From Carpediemonas membranifera (lineage: Eukaryota; Fornicata), in the NCBI GenBank assembly GCA_019828565.1, contig JAHDYR010000007.1:620001-684000 (forward strand): a stretch of DNA of 64,000 nucleotides, read 5' to 3'. Below are positions 18,583 to 27,932 of the stretch, in pieces. How positions within the stretch are numbered: position 1 is the stretch's first letter; each line of letters starts with the position of its first letter. The notes beneath the pieces were generated by a model, which saw nothing but the letters and a program-made list of their open reading frames with translations, had not been told where the DNA came from and searched no databases. A program made the translations under genes and the position numbers.

Positions 18583-19189
18583 TTAAAGCACGAGGCAGCC
18601 GCCACCACTCTTCTTGGCGGGCTTGGTGGGGTTCTTGGCCTCCTCCTCGAGCACCTTGGTCGTCAGATCCATGAAGGTCTGCTCGACATTGATATCCTCC
18701 TTGGCAGAGGTCTCGATGAACAGGCAGCCGAACTCCTCGGCAAGAGCCTTGCCCTCCTCATCGGAGACGGCGCGCTCCTCGTCGAGATCGGACTTATTGC
18801 CGACAAGGATGAGGGGAATTTCCTCACCGGCCTTCTCTTTGACTCGAAGGATCTGCTCGCGGAGGGTACGGCAGTCGTCGAAGGAGGCAGAGGACGTGAT
18901 GGAGTAGACGAGGACGAAGCCATGGGCGTCACGCATGTACTGGTCGCGGAGGGACGAGTACTCCTCCTGGCCCGCAGTGTCGAGGATGTCGAGGAGAATG
19001 GCCTCGCCATCGCATTCAACCTGCTTCTTGTAGAAGTCCTACGTGAGAAAACTAACTTGGAAGAAGGCAAACCTGGATTGTTGGGTCGTATTTGGCGACG
19101 AACTTGCCCTTCACGAACCTGACAGTCATAGCACTCTTACCAACACCACCGGATCCCATAACAACTACCTTTGCGGACGAAATCGCCAT
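18583..19189 (-). CDS. Ras/Rap-family small GTPase (two exons)
   Basis: Two exons, 19073-19189 and 18583-19038, encode 190 residues. G1 is GSGGVGKS, switch I is KYDPTIQDF, G3 is DTAGQEEY (the Gln at the Ras Q61 position is kept), G4 is NKSD and G5 is ETSAK. The C terminus GGGCLVL is a CaaX box ending in Leu, which predicts geranylgeranylation by GGTase-I. Sequence around [15 protein letters not shown] and the GSGGVG loop is Rap/Ras-like. The intron 19039-19072 (34 nt) must be removed: without it the frame breaks, and exons join exactly at Gln-Asp in the switch I region. It is probably membrane-anchored and activated by a RasGEF like the one upstream. Confidence 0.95.
19039..19072 (-). other. 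34-nt spliceosomal intron in the Ras/Rap gene
   Basis: On the coding strand the intron starts GTTTGC and ends CTCACGTAG. Its removal restores the conserved Ras switch I sequence in frame. It is one of five very short introns in this window with matching ends. Confidence 0.9.
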
Positions 19190-19402
19190 CGTTTCGGTTT
19201 GTCTTTCGCTGTTTCGTCTCAGTCGGTCAGAGTCGTTGAGTGTGTCATAAAGTCAAAATCACGATGACACGCAGGTGACTCAAAACCGGCCCTCGCATCC
19301 AGCTAGACTCCTATTGTTGTTTCGCCATTCGATTGATGCCGATGAGTGCTTTTGATTCGCGACTTCCCGACTTGATTCGAGTTTTTTCCACTTTTACAAA
19401 GC

Positions 19403-21754
19403 TCAGGCGTGGACTCTCTCGACAAAAAGATCAGGCCCGTACTGCACAGATTTCCCAAATGGCCGGACCCAGCCGGGGAGCCGGGCCAGCAGCTCGTCCA
19501 TGGCGGGGGGAATCACTGGTGACCTCGAATACAGGGATACAGTTACCTCGCCATAAATGGAGTCGAGCTCGACCTCGAAGGTCACAATTGACCCAGCAGC
19601 ACCCACATGCATCAGTGTCTTGGCTTCATCGGCTGGCAGTGTCCCGACGTAGCTCTCATCAAGTGACGTCCTAAGAACTGCCGACTCGGTCGGAGTTAGA
19701 ATCAGGCCCCAGCGAGCGTTGACGGAGTTGGAGGCCGTCGTGTCAACAACGATGGTGACGATCTTGTGCCCGCTGACGAGATCAGTGGCGACCTTGAGCT
19801 CTGGCGGGATGAAGGTCGACGGGGCCGTGGGGACGACGTCCAGGGCAGCAGTGTGGAGCGGTCTCTTTGATTCAATCAAAAGATCACAGACATCAGACTT
19901 AGTGAACGCTATCCCTAGGGACTGGAACAGGGGAACGTAAATCTCGTCAACGTCGGTGAGTCGCATGGAGCACAGCTGGACCGTGTCGACGTCATCCTCT
20001 CTATAGTGCCCCATGAGGACGGTGGCCGGCCGGGCATCGCTGTACTTGAAGGGGGTGAAGGTGAAGCAGCCTAAGAGGCACAGGAGTGCTGCGAGGGCCA
20101 GGGCGGGCTTGGGCTTGAGGAACAATAGGGCGGGTACGAGCGAGAGGATGGGCAGGGCAGTCAGTAAGGGGATGAGAGCTGACACAATCAAGTCGGCCTT
20201 GACTTCATAGAGGCCAATGCAACCGAACGACTCGATGACGAGGTCAAAGAGCACGTTATGGACTAGCACAAACGAGACGAGGGTCGCCAACACGTTTCCA
20301 TACCCAGTGACCGCCGGTACGGCAAGGGCTAAGGCAGGGAGGAGGAACAGAAGGGCCGTAGCCATGTGGAGTCGGGCGCATAGGGCCGCGACGAGGGAGA
20401 AGCCCAGCCCGGCTACGGAAGTCATCAGCCTGAGGTGGCCACGGGTGACATGGCGAGGGCGGACAAGGCCCACGACCAGTGTCACGGGGCCGAGGAGGGT
20501 GGTGGTGGCGGTGAGGACGAAAGAGGGGCGGAGATACCAGGAGAGCCGGAGCATGGGGCGAGTTGAGAGGTACACGAGGAGAGCACCGGTCAGCGCGGTG
20601 GAGAGTAACACGGCAAGGGCCACGCCGAACGCCCATACGGTCTTCTTCCAGTTTGAACTCATCAAATTGTGCAGGATAATGGCAATGTGCACCGAGAACG
20701 CGCCGACAGTCAACAGAGAGGCGAATCCCCACGGGAGCAGGACGAACATGCCCAAGGCAGATTCATACGGTGCCGATGGGTCGGCTGTCGTCTTGGCCTT
20801 GGTAGAATCCGAGCAGTGGGACTTGAGGAGTTCGAGCACAGTGGCGCCCACGGCCGCCACGGATCCAGCGCTCGTCATGGCTGCGCTGTCGTCGCGGGTG
20901 TGGTAGATGTACCCATTCTTGAGCATGACAGCGTCGAGGGTGGCTAGGCCGGCCTTGCGGTACTGTGACGTGTCAGTATCAGATGAAATCACTCCAGAGG
21001 TAAATATATCGTGCGCCAACCCGTGCCCGTTGATCGGGGCGAGCGGGGTGACCCCCCTAAAGGGCCGCAGATGGCCGACGCTCGCCTTGCTCTGGGCGGT
21101 CAGATGGGGTCGACCCCCAGCACCCATCGCCTCGAGGTTGAAAACCACAGAGACGTTGGCCACAAGCGGGCTAGTGCGGACGAGATGAGAGCCCTCGAGG
21201 CCGGTCTCTTCGGCCGAGAGCATCGTAAAAACGAGCCCGTCTTTGCCTACGAGGCTGGGGTTGGCGGCTACAGTGCGGAGTGTCTCAAGAATCGTCAGGG
21301 ACTGTACCAGGTCGTCGCTGGACCCCGTGGAGTTGTAGTGCGAGTCAAAGTGGGCGGACAGCATAAGGGCGTTCTGGCAGGCATTGGCCAAGGCCGGGTT
21401 GTGAACGGTTACAACAATGGCCTCCATGTCGCTGTAGCAGTTGGACATGTCGTCGTCAAGGGACCCATCCGCGATGCCGGATCCGACGAGATGGTGGGTC
21501 TCAATGACAAGAACGTTCGACGTGGGGATGTTGGCGAGGAAGAAATCGACTGCAACGCGCCAGCTCGGTGTTCCCCACTCACGAGGCTTGTCGAAGCTCT
21601 GGAGCTGGCCCATGACTCGCTCGGCGTCGAAGCCAAAGGTGGCAACGCTTTGCTGGGCATGCTGTATGGCCAGATCGTCCATAAGTGTAAACAAGCGGCC
21701 AATAAAGAGGCAATACAGCAGAATACCGCTCAGCAGCAGCAAAAATGCCCTCAT
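19403..21754 (-). CDS. ERMP1/Fxna-like M28 metallopeptidase, multipass membrane protein
   Basis: A 783-residue protein. It has an N-terminal membrane anchor (residues 4-25), an M28 peptidase domain (about 90-320) and a C-terminal half with about eight hydrophobic segments. Zinc and catalytic motifs are present in order: SAHFDSHYNSTGSSDD (His and bridging Asp), LSAEETGLEGS (catalytic Glu-Glu), VVFNLEAMGAGG and YHTRDDS (final His). This arrangement, a luminal M28 domain followed by a membrane bundle, is that of endoplasmic reticulum metallopeptidase 1 (Fxna/ERMP1). The substrate is unknown. The start ATG at 21752-21754 directly precedes the anchor. Confidence 0.9.
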   Translation of the reverse strand: MRAFLLLLSGILLYCLFIGRLFTLMDDLAIQHAQQSVATFGFDAERVMGQLQSFDKPREWGTPSWRVAVDFFLANIPTSNVLVIETHHLVGSGIADGSLDDDMSNCYSDMEAIVVTVHNPALANACQNALMLSAHFDSHYNSTGSSDDLVQSLTILETLRTVAANPSLVGKDGLVFTMLSAEETGLEGSHLVRTSPLVANVSVVFNLEAMGAGGRPHLTAQSKASVGHLRPFRGVTPLAPINGHGLAHDIFTSGVISSDTDTSQYRKAGLATLDAVMLKNGYIYHTRDDSAAMTSAGSVAAVGATVLELLKSHCSDSTKAKTTADPSAPYESALGMFVLLPWGFASLLTVGAFSVHIAIILHNLMSSNWKKTVWAFGVALAVLLSTALTGALLVYLSTRPMLRLSWYLRPSFVLTATTTLLGPVTLVVGLVRPRHVTRGHLRLMTSVAGLGFSLVAALCARLHMATALLFLLPALALAVPAVTGYGNVLATLVSFVLVHNVLFDLVIESFGCIGLYEVKADLIVSALIPLLTALPILSLVPALLFLKPKPALALAALLCLLGCFTFTPFKYSDARPATVLMGHYREDDVDTVQLCSMRLTDVDEIYVPLFQSLGIAFTKSDVCDLLIESKRPLHTAALDVVPTAPSTFIPPELKVATDLVSGHKIVTIVVDTTASNSVNARWGLILTPTESAVLRTSLDESYVGTLPADEAKTLMHVGAAGSIVTFEVELDSIYGEVTVSLYSRSPVIPPAMDELLARLPGWVRPFGKSVQYGPDLFVERVHA

Positions 21755-21848
21755 ACTGGCTCAGTTGAATGCGATTGGAGCCATGAAACATGTCACCGCA
21801 TAAAGCATAAATCGCGCCGGATTTACGTAAATTACACTCACCCTCCCT

Positions 21849-22490
21849 TCACGAGTCGAGTGACTCACTCCTTGGCCCGGGTCTGGTGCACAGGTACACG
21901 TGCAGCTTTGTGGAACGCACGACAACGTCCGGCCCGGGCTGGGCCTTGACCTCCTTGTGCCTGACCTCCCACGGCAGGTGCACCGTCGAAAGGTGGTTCA
22001 TACGCTGTTCAGGCGGGGCTTGTGAGATTGAGATGAAGAACCCGTTGGGCTTGAGGACTCGGTAGACCTCCTGGAGTGTCGCGGAGGCTCGTACGAAGGA
22101 GTCGCTCCCGCACAGGACAGAATCGAGCGTCCCCTTGTCTATAACCACGTCGAACGTCTCTGAGGGGTAGTACAAGTGCGTTGTGTCCATCACGCTGTGC
22201 TCTACAGTTCGCCCTTCTGCTCTGTTGGCCGCTTTCGTCACGGCGGTGTGAGAGAAGTCGATGCACGTCAAGTTATGAAATCCCTTGTCGAAGAGAAGCC
22301 GAGCTAACGCCGAAAGACCGCAGCCAAGGTCCAGGATCTCGCTCTCTGGACGAAAGAACGGGTGCACAAGCTCATAAGCATCTTCCGCGGAAAGAAGCCA
22401 CTCGTCAGCAGTATTCTTCATCTTTGAGAACCTATCATCCCAGTATGCCTTCTTGGAATGGTCAAGTTCTTTGCTGGGGTTAGTGTCCAT
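21849..22490 (-). CDS. class I SAM methyltransferase, EEF1AKMT4/METTL13-like
   Basis: A 213-residue seven-beta-strand methyltransferase. KKAYWDDRF and the following W-x-x-S segment form the cap helices. Motif I is ILDLGCGLSALA and the acidic end of strand 2 is CIDFS. FDVVIDKGTLDSVL is the family-defining motif IV/post-I of the METTL13/ECE-type lysine methyltransferases. YRVLKPNGFFISIS is motif VI. Relatives methylate lysines on elongation factor 1A, so a translation-factor substrate is likely but not shown. Start ATG at 22488-22490. Confidence 0.88.
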   Translation of the reverse strand: MDTNPSKELDHSKKAYWDDRFSKMKNTADEWLLSAEDAYELVHPFFRPESEILDLGCGLSALARLLFDKGFHNLTCIDFSHTAVTKAANRAEGRTVEHSVMDTTHLYYPSETFDVVIDKGTLDSVLCGSDSFVRASATLQEVYRVLKPNGFFISISQAPPEQRMNHLSTVHLPWEVRHKEVKAQPGPDVVVRSTKLHVYLCTRPGPRSESLDS

Positions 22491-22632
22491 CCATGCGCAA
22501 ATCCGGCAGAACCCTACTTTTGACGTCTGGAGCCAGTGAGTCCAGCGTATGCGTATCAGCTACGTCATACAGCGCGTGCTGCTCGTCTCTACTCGCTCGA
22601 ACGAAGCGCTATGAATTTATGAAGAATAACGC

Positions 22633-23007
22633 TCACCCGCGCTCCTTGTTACGGAAAATGGTCAAGTTGGACTGGAGCGGACCGATGGACTTGTCCAAGT
22701 CCTCCTTCTGCTTGATAATGGTGTCGATCAGGCCATCGAACGCAAAATCTTCGGGCAGAGCAGTGAGGCTATGACGATAGCGCTGGTGTATAGGTCTGAA
22801 AGTCAACGCGCCGTCTGCTTTCGCAATAAAGAACAGAACGTGCGCGTTGTGGATCGGGACAGGGTTTTCTGGTGAAGGCTTGAAGAAAGTGACGTCGTAG
22901 GCATCCTGGTCCTTGAGAGTGGTCTTTCCGGACTCAATGCGGTATGAATAGGTCACATTCCAGGCCTTGATCCTCTCCTCAATTGTATTCTTGTGTTCTT
23001 CGTTCAT
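22633..23007 (-). CDS. unknown 124-residue protein
   Basis: A small protein starting MNEEHKNTIEERIKAW at the ATG 23005-23007. A middle part looks like alternating strands (NVTYSYRIESGKTT, DVTFFKPSPE, HVLFFIAKADGALTF), and a C-terminal helix (FDGLIDTIIKQKEDLDKSI) follows. The strand-rich centre and amphipathic helix suggest a folded domain rather than a chance frame, but I do not recognise the family. The frame continues upstream with unlikely composition, so the ATG chosen is the third available. Confidence 0.6.
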   Translation of the reverse strand: MNEEHKNTIEERIKAWNVTYSYRIESGKTTLKDQDAYDVTFFKPSPENPVPIHNAHVLFFIAKADGALTFRPIHQRYRHSLTALPEDFAFDGLIDTIIKQKEDLDKSIGPLQSNLTIFRNKERG

Positions 23008-23198
23008 GATGATCTGTGTTGGAGGCAAAACTGCGGGGTCCCGAGCGCAGTTGTCGGGCCGCCAGCCGCGAAACCCGAATAGGACCGGCAGCAGTACACA
23101 ACAGCCCTGTACGCGGCCTTGCCACCGCTCCAGCCCCAGCCTTGACATCATCCTTTATGTACATGGGTCAAACAGGGGAAATATACACCCCTCGCTCT

Positions 23199-25361
23199 CT
23201 AAAACAGGTCTGCGGGGAACAGCCACCGCCTAAACGCCCCCGACGGGTCCTCCACGGTCTCCTTCGTCCAGGAGGGCACCGCCTCCACACGAGACAAAAG
23301 ACGCGTCACACAAATGTAAAATGTAAACAGCGCAAGTAATTCACTCGGCTGCGAGTTGTATGGCGCGCATAGCCGCTCAAGAGGCGTCACAGCGATGTTG
23401 AAGTGCAGCAGGCGGGCAAGGGTCAGCGGCGTGAGCTCGTTCACAGTATGCCGCGCCTTCTCCTCGAGTGCAAGGAGCGCGCTCGTGTCCACGTGCGGCG
23501 ACAGTGAGGGGAGGGCGTCATGGCACCGGCACAGCAGCAACCCCGCCGCGTTCGCCGCGACCTGGCCAAGCTTTAGCCCTGTCGCGTCGGACGGCGCTGA
23601 AATCGGCCGGGACGCCCTGCGTGGGTCGACCAACGCCCTGGTGACGACGCTGAGGGCGAGCAGGCTGACGGGGAGGGGCTGGGAGGCGAAGTGCTCCATG
23701 GCGGTCACGGCGTCGTCGATGATGGATGAGTCGAGGATCGGGCCCGATACGGAAAACTTCGTGTCATCGGAATCAGATTCACCGTCTATGTCTGCAGATT
23801 TGACTCTATCGACGTCGAACTCGTCCCACAGCTGCAGACCGCACTGGTGGAGGATCTCAACATCGGCGCAGATATGCATCTGGACCATCGAGAGCACGAG
23901 ATACCCGACCATCAACTCCCTTGGATCAGAGTGGGCTTTGAGACAATCTCTGAACGCCTGGTGCACCTGGTGGAAGGAGGGGGCGTCATCACCAGCTAGG
24001 AAGGCGTCCAGCTGGCCCAGGACCATGTCCGAGAAGACAGCATGCTCCTCCTGGGGCAGCTCTAGGTTCGGTTGGGTTGGGGGTAGCAGCAGGTGCACGA
24101 GGTGCCGGACCAGTGTCGCGTGCGACGGTTGGTCGAACGACTCGAGGATCTGGGCGATGAATTGGAGGGCGGGCACCCTGTTGGGGGGCCCGACGAGGAG
24201 CTGGGTGACGACCGGGTTGACGCAGACCTCGGTGAAGATACGGACGAAGGCGGGCATCATCTGGGGAATGGGGACGGAGGCGAGGTCCGCGAGGTACGCC
24301 AGCCAGTCCTGCACCTCGTCAACGTCGTAGTTCTTGAGAATCGTGCGTATGTGATGGCAGACGGCTGACAGGAAGGGCACCATGGTCTTCTCGACAAAGA
24401 AGGCCTTGATAGCGTCGTGGTCGAGACGGAGGAGCCGGAGTGTTATCACACGGACCCCGATCCTAATCATTTGATCAGGGTGCCGGAAATAGCGGATCGC
24501 CTCAGTCAAGAGCGGGAAGTCCGTGACAATCTCGACGGCAGGCGGCTGTTGCGTGGTAGTCGGGGTGGCCGGGTGGGTCTGGGGCTGCGTGCTCACCCGG
24601 TTGAACAGCACCAGGGGTACCATGTCGGCCTGGAGGCGGATAGCGATCATCTTTAGCAGCGATACGTAGTAGGAGACGAGGTCGTCGTTCGCGAAGAGGG
24701 CGGGGGAGGACAGGATGTTGTTGATGTACCCACCGTTGCTCAACAGCGAGTAGATGCTCGTCGGCTGCTGCAGGCCGGTGAACAGCATCGCCAGTGTCAC
24801 CAGGCACTGCTCCTTGAGCCGCATGAGACTGGCCTCAGTGCACATGATCGAGAGGGCAGGCAGGGGCTCCATGGTCTCGGCGGAGACCATCTTAGCCAGC
24901 CTCTCGCCCGTGTTCCAGTGCCGGGCCCGGACCTCCGAGGAGGGCGGGGGAGACTGGGCGATACGGGCGTCTATCTGGCCCTGGGGCGTGCGAAGGGAGT
25001 TCATCCGGGCCCGCTTGACGTGGGAAGCGCCTGTGGGGGTGGCTAACCTGGGTCCAGGGTGCGGGGAGGTCATCACGCGGGTGTTTCTCGCAACAGGGGC
25101 GACGTTCGCAGAAGGAACGTAGAGCGTGGCAGGATCCTTCGTCAGAATGAAGGCTATGTACTCTCTGAACCCAAACTCATCATTCATGGCGTCTGTATCG
25201 GCTTCTTTCTCAAGTTGAACAAGCGTTTCACCAACATCACGAAGGGCGTCAGCGATAACCGGAACATTCTTGTCTACGATCTTTGAATTGTGCACTAAGA
25301 TATCATGTAGCTGTTTCAGGCGCGCTTTAGCCGATTTTGCCTTGCCTCTCCGACGCCACAT
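23199..25361 (-). CDS. CLEC16A/FPL-domain protein (endosome-autophagy factor)
   Basis: A 720-residue protein with an N-terminal FPL domain (residues about 15-320). The diagnostic segments are IYSLLSNGGYINNIL, DLVSYYVSLLKMIAIRL, FPLLTEAIRYFRHPDQMIRIGVRVITL and KAFFVEK. These match CLEC16A, Drosophila Ema and worm GOP-1, which promote endosomal maturation and mitophagy. An insertion of about 90 residues (Pro/Arg/Thr-rich, about 80-160) interrupts the domain. The C-terminal half is helical and unlike anything I know. ATG at 25359-25361, beginning MWRRRGKAKSAKARL. Confidence 0.85.
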   Translation of the reverse strand: MWRRRGKAKSAKARLKQLHDILVHNSKIVDKNVPVIADALRDVGETLVQLEKEADTDAMNDEFGFREYIAFILTKDPATLYVPSANVAPVARNTRVMTSPHPGPRLATPTGASHVKRARMNSLRTPQGQIDARIAQSPPPSSEVRARHWNTGERLAKMVSAETMEPLPALSIMCTEASLMRLKEQCLVTLAMLFTGLQQPTSIYSLLSNGGYINNILSSPALFANDDLVSYYVSLLKMIAIRLQADMVPLVLFNRVSTQPQTHPATPTTTQQPPAVEIVTDFPLLTEAIRYFRHPDQMIRIGVRVITLRLLRLDHDAIKAFFVEKTMVPFLSAVCHHIRTILKNYDVDEVQDWLAYLADLASVPIPQMMPAFVRIFTEVCVNPVVTQLLVGPPNRVPALQFIAQILESFDQPSHATLVRHLVHLLLPPTQPNLELPQEEHAVFSDMVLGQLDAFLAGDDAPSFHQVHQAFRDCLKAHSDPRELMVGYLVLSMVQMHICADVEILHQCGLQLWDEFDVDRVKSADIDGESDSDDTKFSVSGPILDSSIIDDAVTAMEHFASQPLPVSLLALSVVTRALVDPRRASRPISAPSDATGLKLGQVAANAAGLLLCRCHDALPSLSPHVDTSALLALEEKARHTVNELTPLTLARLLHFNIAVTPLERLCAPYNSQPSELLALFTFYICVTRLLSRVEAVPSWTKETVEDPSGAFRRWLFPADLF

Positions 25362-25754
25362 CCTGTTTGCAGGTGCGATAAAATGCGAAGTCCACCTGAG
25401 GTCATCTAGTGGGTTATAGGGCTTCAGGCGGTAGTCACAGCTTCAGGCGTGCATGCATGATGGTATGCTTGCGTTGACTCTTGCGCAGGTCGGACAGAAC
25501 TGGCACAACTGACTAGCCGTGCGGGGGCGTCTGGGGGCGTATCATGGTGAGCCAGACACATCACATCAGTGCGCGCTGTTTATTGGTCTTTGAAAGTCAT
25601 GTCGGGGTCGGTCAACACAGGTGTTGGAGCGAAGGTGGAGCATGACCGAGCGAGGGGGAAGTTGCCCAGCGATAGCAATTCGCCACAAATGACTAAACTG
25701 ATCCATTCCACATCCCCTGATTGCTGGCACCAATCTCCTGGCTCCTGTTATGGA
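25362..25754. other. intergenic region, 393 bp
   Basis: Between the CLEC16A-like start and the stop of the next minus-strand gene I see no coding potential with an ATG, no tRNA-like B box and no obvious repeat. It should hold the promoter of the CLEC16A-like gene. Confidence 0.4.
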
Positions 25755-26111
25755 TCATCCTTCCTGACGGAGTTTCCCCAGCTGGCTGACAATGTCTGCA
25801 ATGTTCTGAACGCTCGTAGACAGATCATGCAGCTCCTGCTCATGGAAATCAACCTGAGCGAGCCGATCGAGGTGTTCGTCGGTGATCACGAAGGGTCGGG
25901 CCTCGTCATGTGAAGCAAGCTCCTCGTTGATGTCGGGAAACGACACATTGAAACGTATCTGGTCAATAGCGAGGGCTGTTTGTGTTTCCCGCAGGCGGTT
26001 CATCTCCTTCATGATCTTTCGCGTGTTCATGCCGAAAGCCCTGCATTCACCGGAATTAAACTTTGTTTGGAGGTTCATAAGTGCTTGTTCTACCGTTTCG
26101 AAATCGCTCAT
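25755..26111 (-). CDS. unknown 118-residue coiled-coil protein
   Basis: Starts MSDFETVEQALMNLQTKF at ATG 26109-26111 and is helical throughout, with heptad-like spacing in MKEMNRLRETQTAL and in the C-terminal HDLSTSVQNIADIVSQLGKL. It looks like a small subunit of a tethering, BLOC or kinetochore-type complex, but nothing is diagnostic. The open frame continues 27 codons upstream to a non-ATG codon; that part looks like leader sequence. It lies about 100 bp downstream of the NOL10 gene stop on the same strand. Confidence 0.6.
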   Translation of the reverse strand: MSDFETVEQALMNLQTKFNSGECRAFGMNTRKIMKEMNRLRETQTALAIDQIRFNVSFPDINEELASHDEARPFVITDEHLDRLAQVDFHEQELHDLSTSVQNIADIVSQLGKLRQEG

Positions 26112-26211
26112 TGTTACAGTGATCTTCTTAAGCTTATGGTTGCTTCCACCAAAAGTTTCGCCAGAATAGACCACCCTGCACAAAACACCCAAATCCGCTC
26201 AGCTTTAAAGC

Positions 26212-27765
26212 CTATTCATCGTCTTCCTCGCTATATTCCTCCTCACTCTTCTCCTCGCGCTCTACCGCCTTCCGCTTCACCGGCATCTGCTCATCATCCT
26301 CGCTGTCGCTGCTGAAGCCAGCCAGAAGCTCAGCCATCCGGGACCGCCTCGCCTCGACGTCCTCCTCCGTCTCGTGCTTCTTCTTCTGGACCTGGACCTC
26401 CTTGGTCTCTCTGACGAGGATGCGGTCTCTGAGGCCCTTCACCCTCTTCTCAGACTGACGCTGAGCGAGCATGTCGTCCGTGAGCGGGTTGATCGCAGCC
26501 AGCGCGCCCTTGTATAGCCGCGTCTCGACGTAGAACCCGCCCATCGTCGGCTTGAGCATGTCCTCGGTAAGAACATCCTTGAGCCCCAGATTCGTCAGGT
26601 CCTTGGCCGTCACGAACGTCATGCCGTCGTAGCTCTGGTCCTTGTCCGCCGCCTTGTCCATCTCCTCGAGCGTGGCCTCCAGGGCGGGGCACCACTCAGG
26701 GACGGGGCCCAGGTCAGGGATGTAGTAGACGCCCATGTCCTCGCGGTCCATGGGCGTGAAGATCAGACCCGAGTCCGGGAAGATCTCGAACGAGTTGATC
26801 GTCGTGTCCGCGGGGATGATGGCTGCGTGCACTTTAAGGTCATTCTCCAGCTTCCAGACGCGGACTTGGGTTTTGTCGCTGGAGACGACGCTCGTGAGGT
26901 CCCCGTTGGTCCTGTACCTAACCGTGTGGATGGGGAGGTCCCGTCTGTGGTCGGCCATGGCGAGGGGACCGTTCTTGGAGGCGCGGAGGTCGTACACGAG
27001 GACCTGGCCCTCGGAGGTGCCCACGGCGATCTCATTGCGTCCCTCGCGGACGGTGACCGAGGAACAGCCGATGATGCCGTGGTTTGCAGTGACCCCGCGG
27101 CGGAGGACGTCCTGTCCGACCTCCTTGGTGGCCACAACCTGGTTGAGGCGGGTGTCGACGCACGCTACAGTGCCGTCGTCCACTGCTGCGACGAGCAGTG
27201 GGAGATGGGTCGCGTGGGCAAGGCAATTGACGCCGTCGCCATCGAGGACGATCTCCGTGTCGAACTGACCGCGGTCCAGGTTCATCTTGTAGATGGAGTT
27301 CGCAGAGGAGCCGGCGTAGAGGCTGGCAGTGGGCTTGATCAGGTCAAGGCAACGTCCCTCCCGGGGGATACGCAGGCGATGCAGGCATTGCGTCTTGACG
27401 TGGAAGTCGATGTAGCGATCGCGGTAGAGGGTTACGATCTTGGACCAGTCGTCGCTCACGAGTCTGAAGTCGATGGTCTCGTAGTCAGTGATCTGGTAAT
27501 GCTTCATCGTCATGTTGTACAGATCAAAGTAGCGGATCTGGGGCTTGTACATGCCTGTGCCGATCACAAACTGCTTATCGCCCGTGATTTGGATCTTACT
27601 GCATGATACAGGGAAGTTGAAGTCCTGAATGAGGTCGTTGTTTTCAGTAGGAGCAACGGCGGGCGCTTTCCCGCTCGTTTTCGTCGTCTGCTTCGTCCTT
27701 CCCTTCTTCTGGACAGCGAGATCGTATATACTCACGTTATTCCAGTGGATCTTGCGCGCCTGCAT
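26212..27765 (-). CDS. NOL10: NOL10/Enp2 ribosome biogenesis WD40 protein
   Basis: A 517-residue homologue of NOL10/Enp2, a nucleolar small-subunit processome component. Recognised segments: QDFNFPVSCSKIQITGDKQF, GTGMYKPQIRYFDLY, DRYIDFH, LNLDRGQF-like repeat edges, NGDLTSVVSSDKTQVRVW and PDSGLIFTPMDREDMGVYYIPDLGPVPEWC. These are followed by LNPTMGGFYVE-like Enp2 domain residues (KPTMGGFYVETRLY). The C terminus is the usual Lys/Glu/Asp-rich tail (residues about 455-517). The N-terminal beta-propeller covers roughly residues 45-370. ATG at 27763-27765. Confidence 0.94.
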   Translation of the reverse strand: MQARKIHWNNVSIYDLAVQKKGRTKQTTKTSGKAPAVAPTENNDLIQDFNFPVSCSKIQITGDKQFVIGTGMYKPQIRYFDLYNMTMKHYQITDYETIDFRLVSDDWSKIVTLYRDRYIDFHVKTQCLHRLRIPREGRCLDLIKPTASLYAGSSANSIYKMNLDRGQFDTEIVLDGDGVNCLAHATHLPLLVAAVDDGTVACVDTRLNQVVATKEVGQDVLRRGVTANHGIIGCSSVTVREGRNEIAVGTSEGQVLVYDLRASKNGPLAMADHRRDLPIHTVRYRTNGDLTSVVSSDKTQVRVWKLENDLKVHAAIIPADTTINSFEIFPDSGLIFTPMDREDMGVYYIPDLGPVPEWCPALEATLEEMDKAADKDQSYDGMTFVTAKDLTNLGLKDVLTEDMLKPTMGGFYVETRLYKGALAAINPLTDDMLAQRQSEKRVKGLRDRILVRETKEVQVQKKKHETEEDVEARRSRMAELLAGFSSDSEDDEQMPVKRKAVEREEKSEEEYSEEDDE

Positions 27766-27932
27766 CGTTTAGCCCAATAGCGATCCTCAACCTTTCGTCG
27801 CAACACCGCCCACAGTCGACTGAGTCATCCGCCCAAACAGGCTATGTAGACGCACTATGACAGGGCAGTGGACCGCCAGCACATTCCCACAGCAACCGCG
27901 CGAATTTAAGTCTGGCTTCAATAAAAAACGAC

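Noticed and set aside
23356-24330. Plus-strand open frame of 324 codons
   Set aside because: Antisense to the CLEC16A-like gene; Ser/Arg/Trp-rich with no family resemblance.
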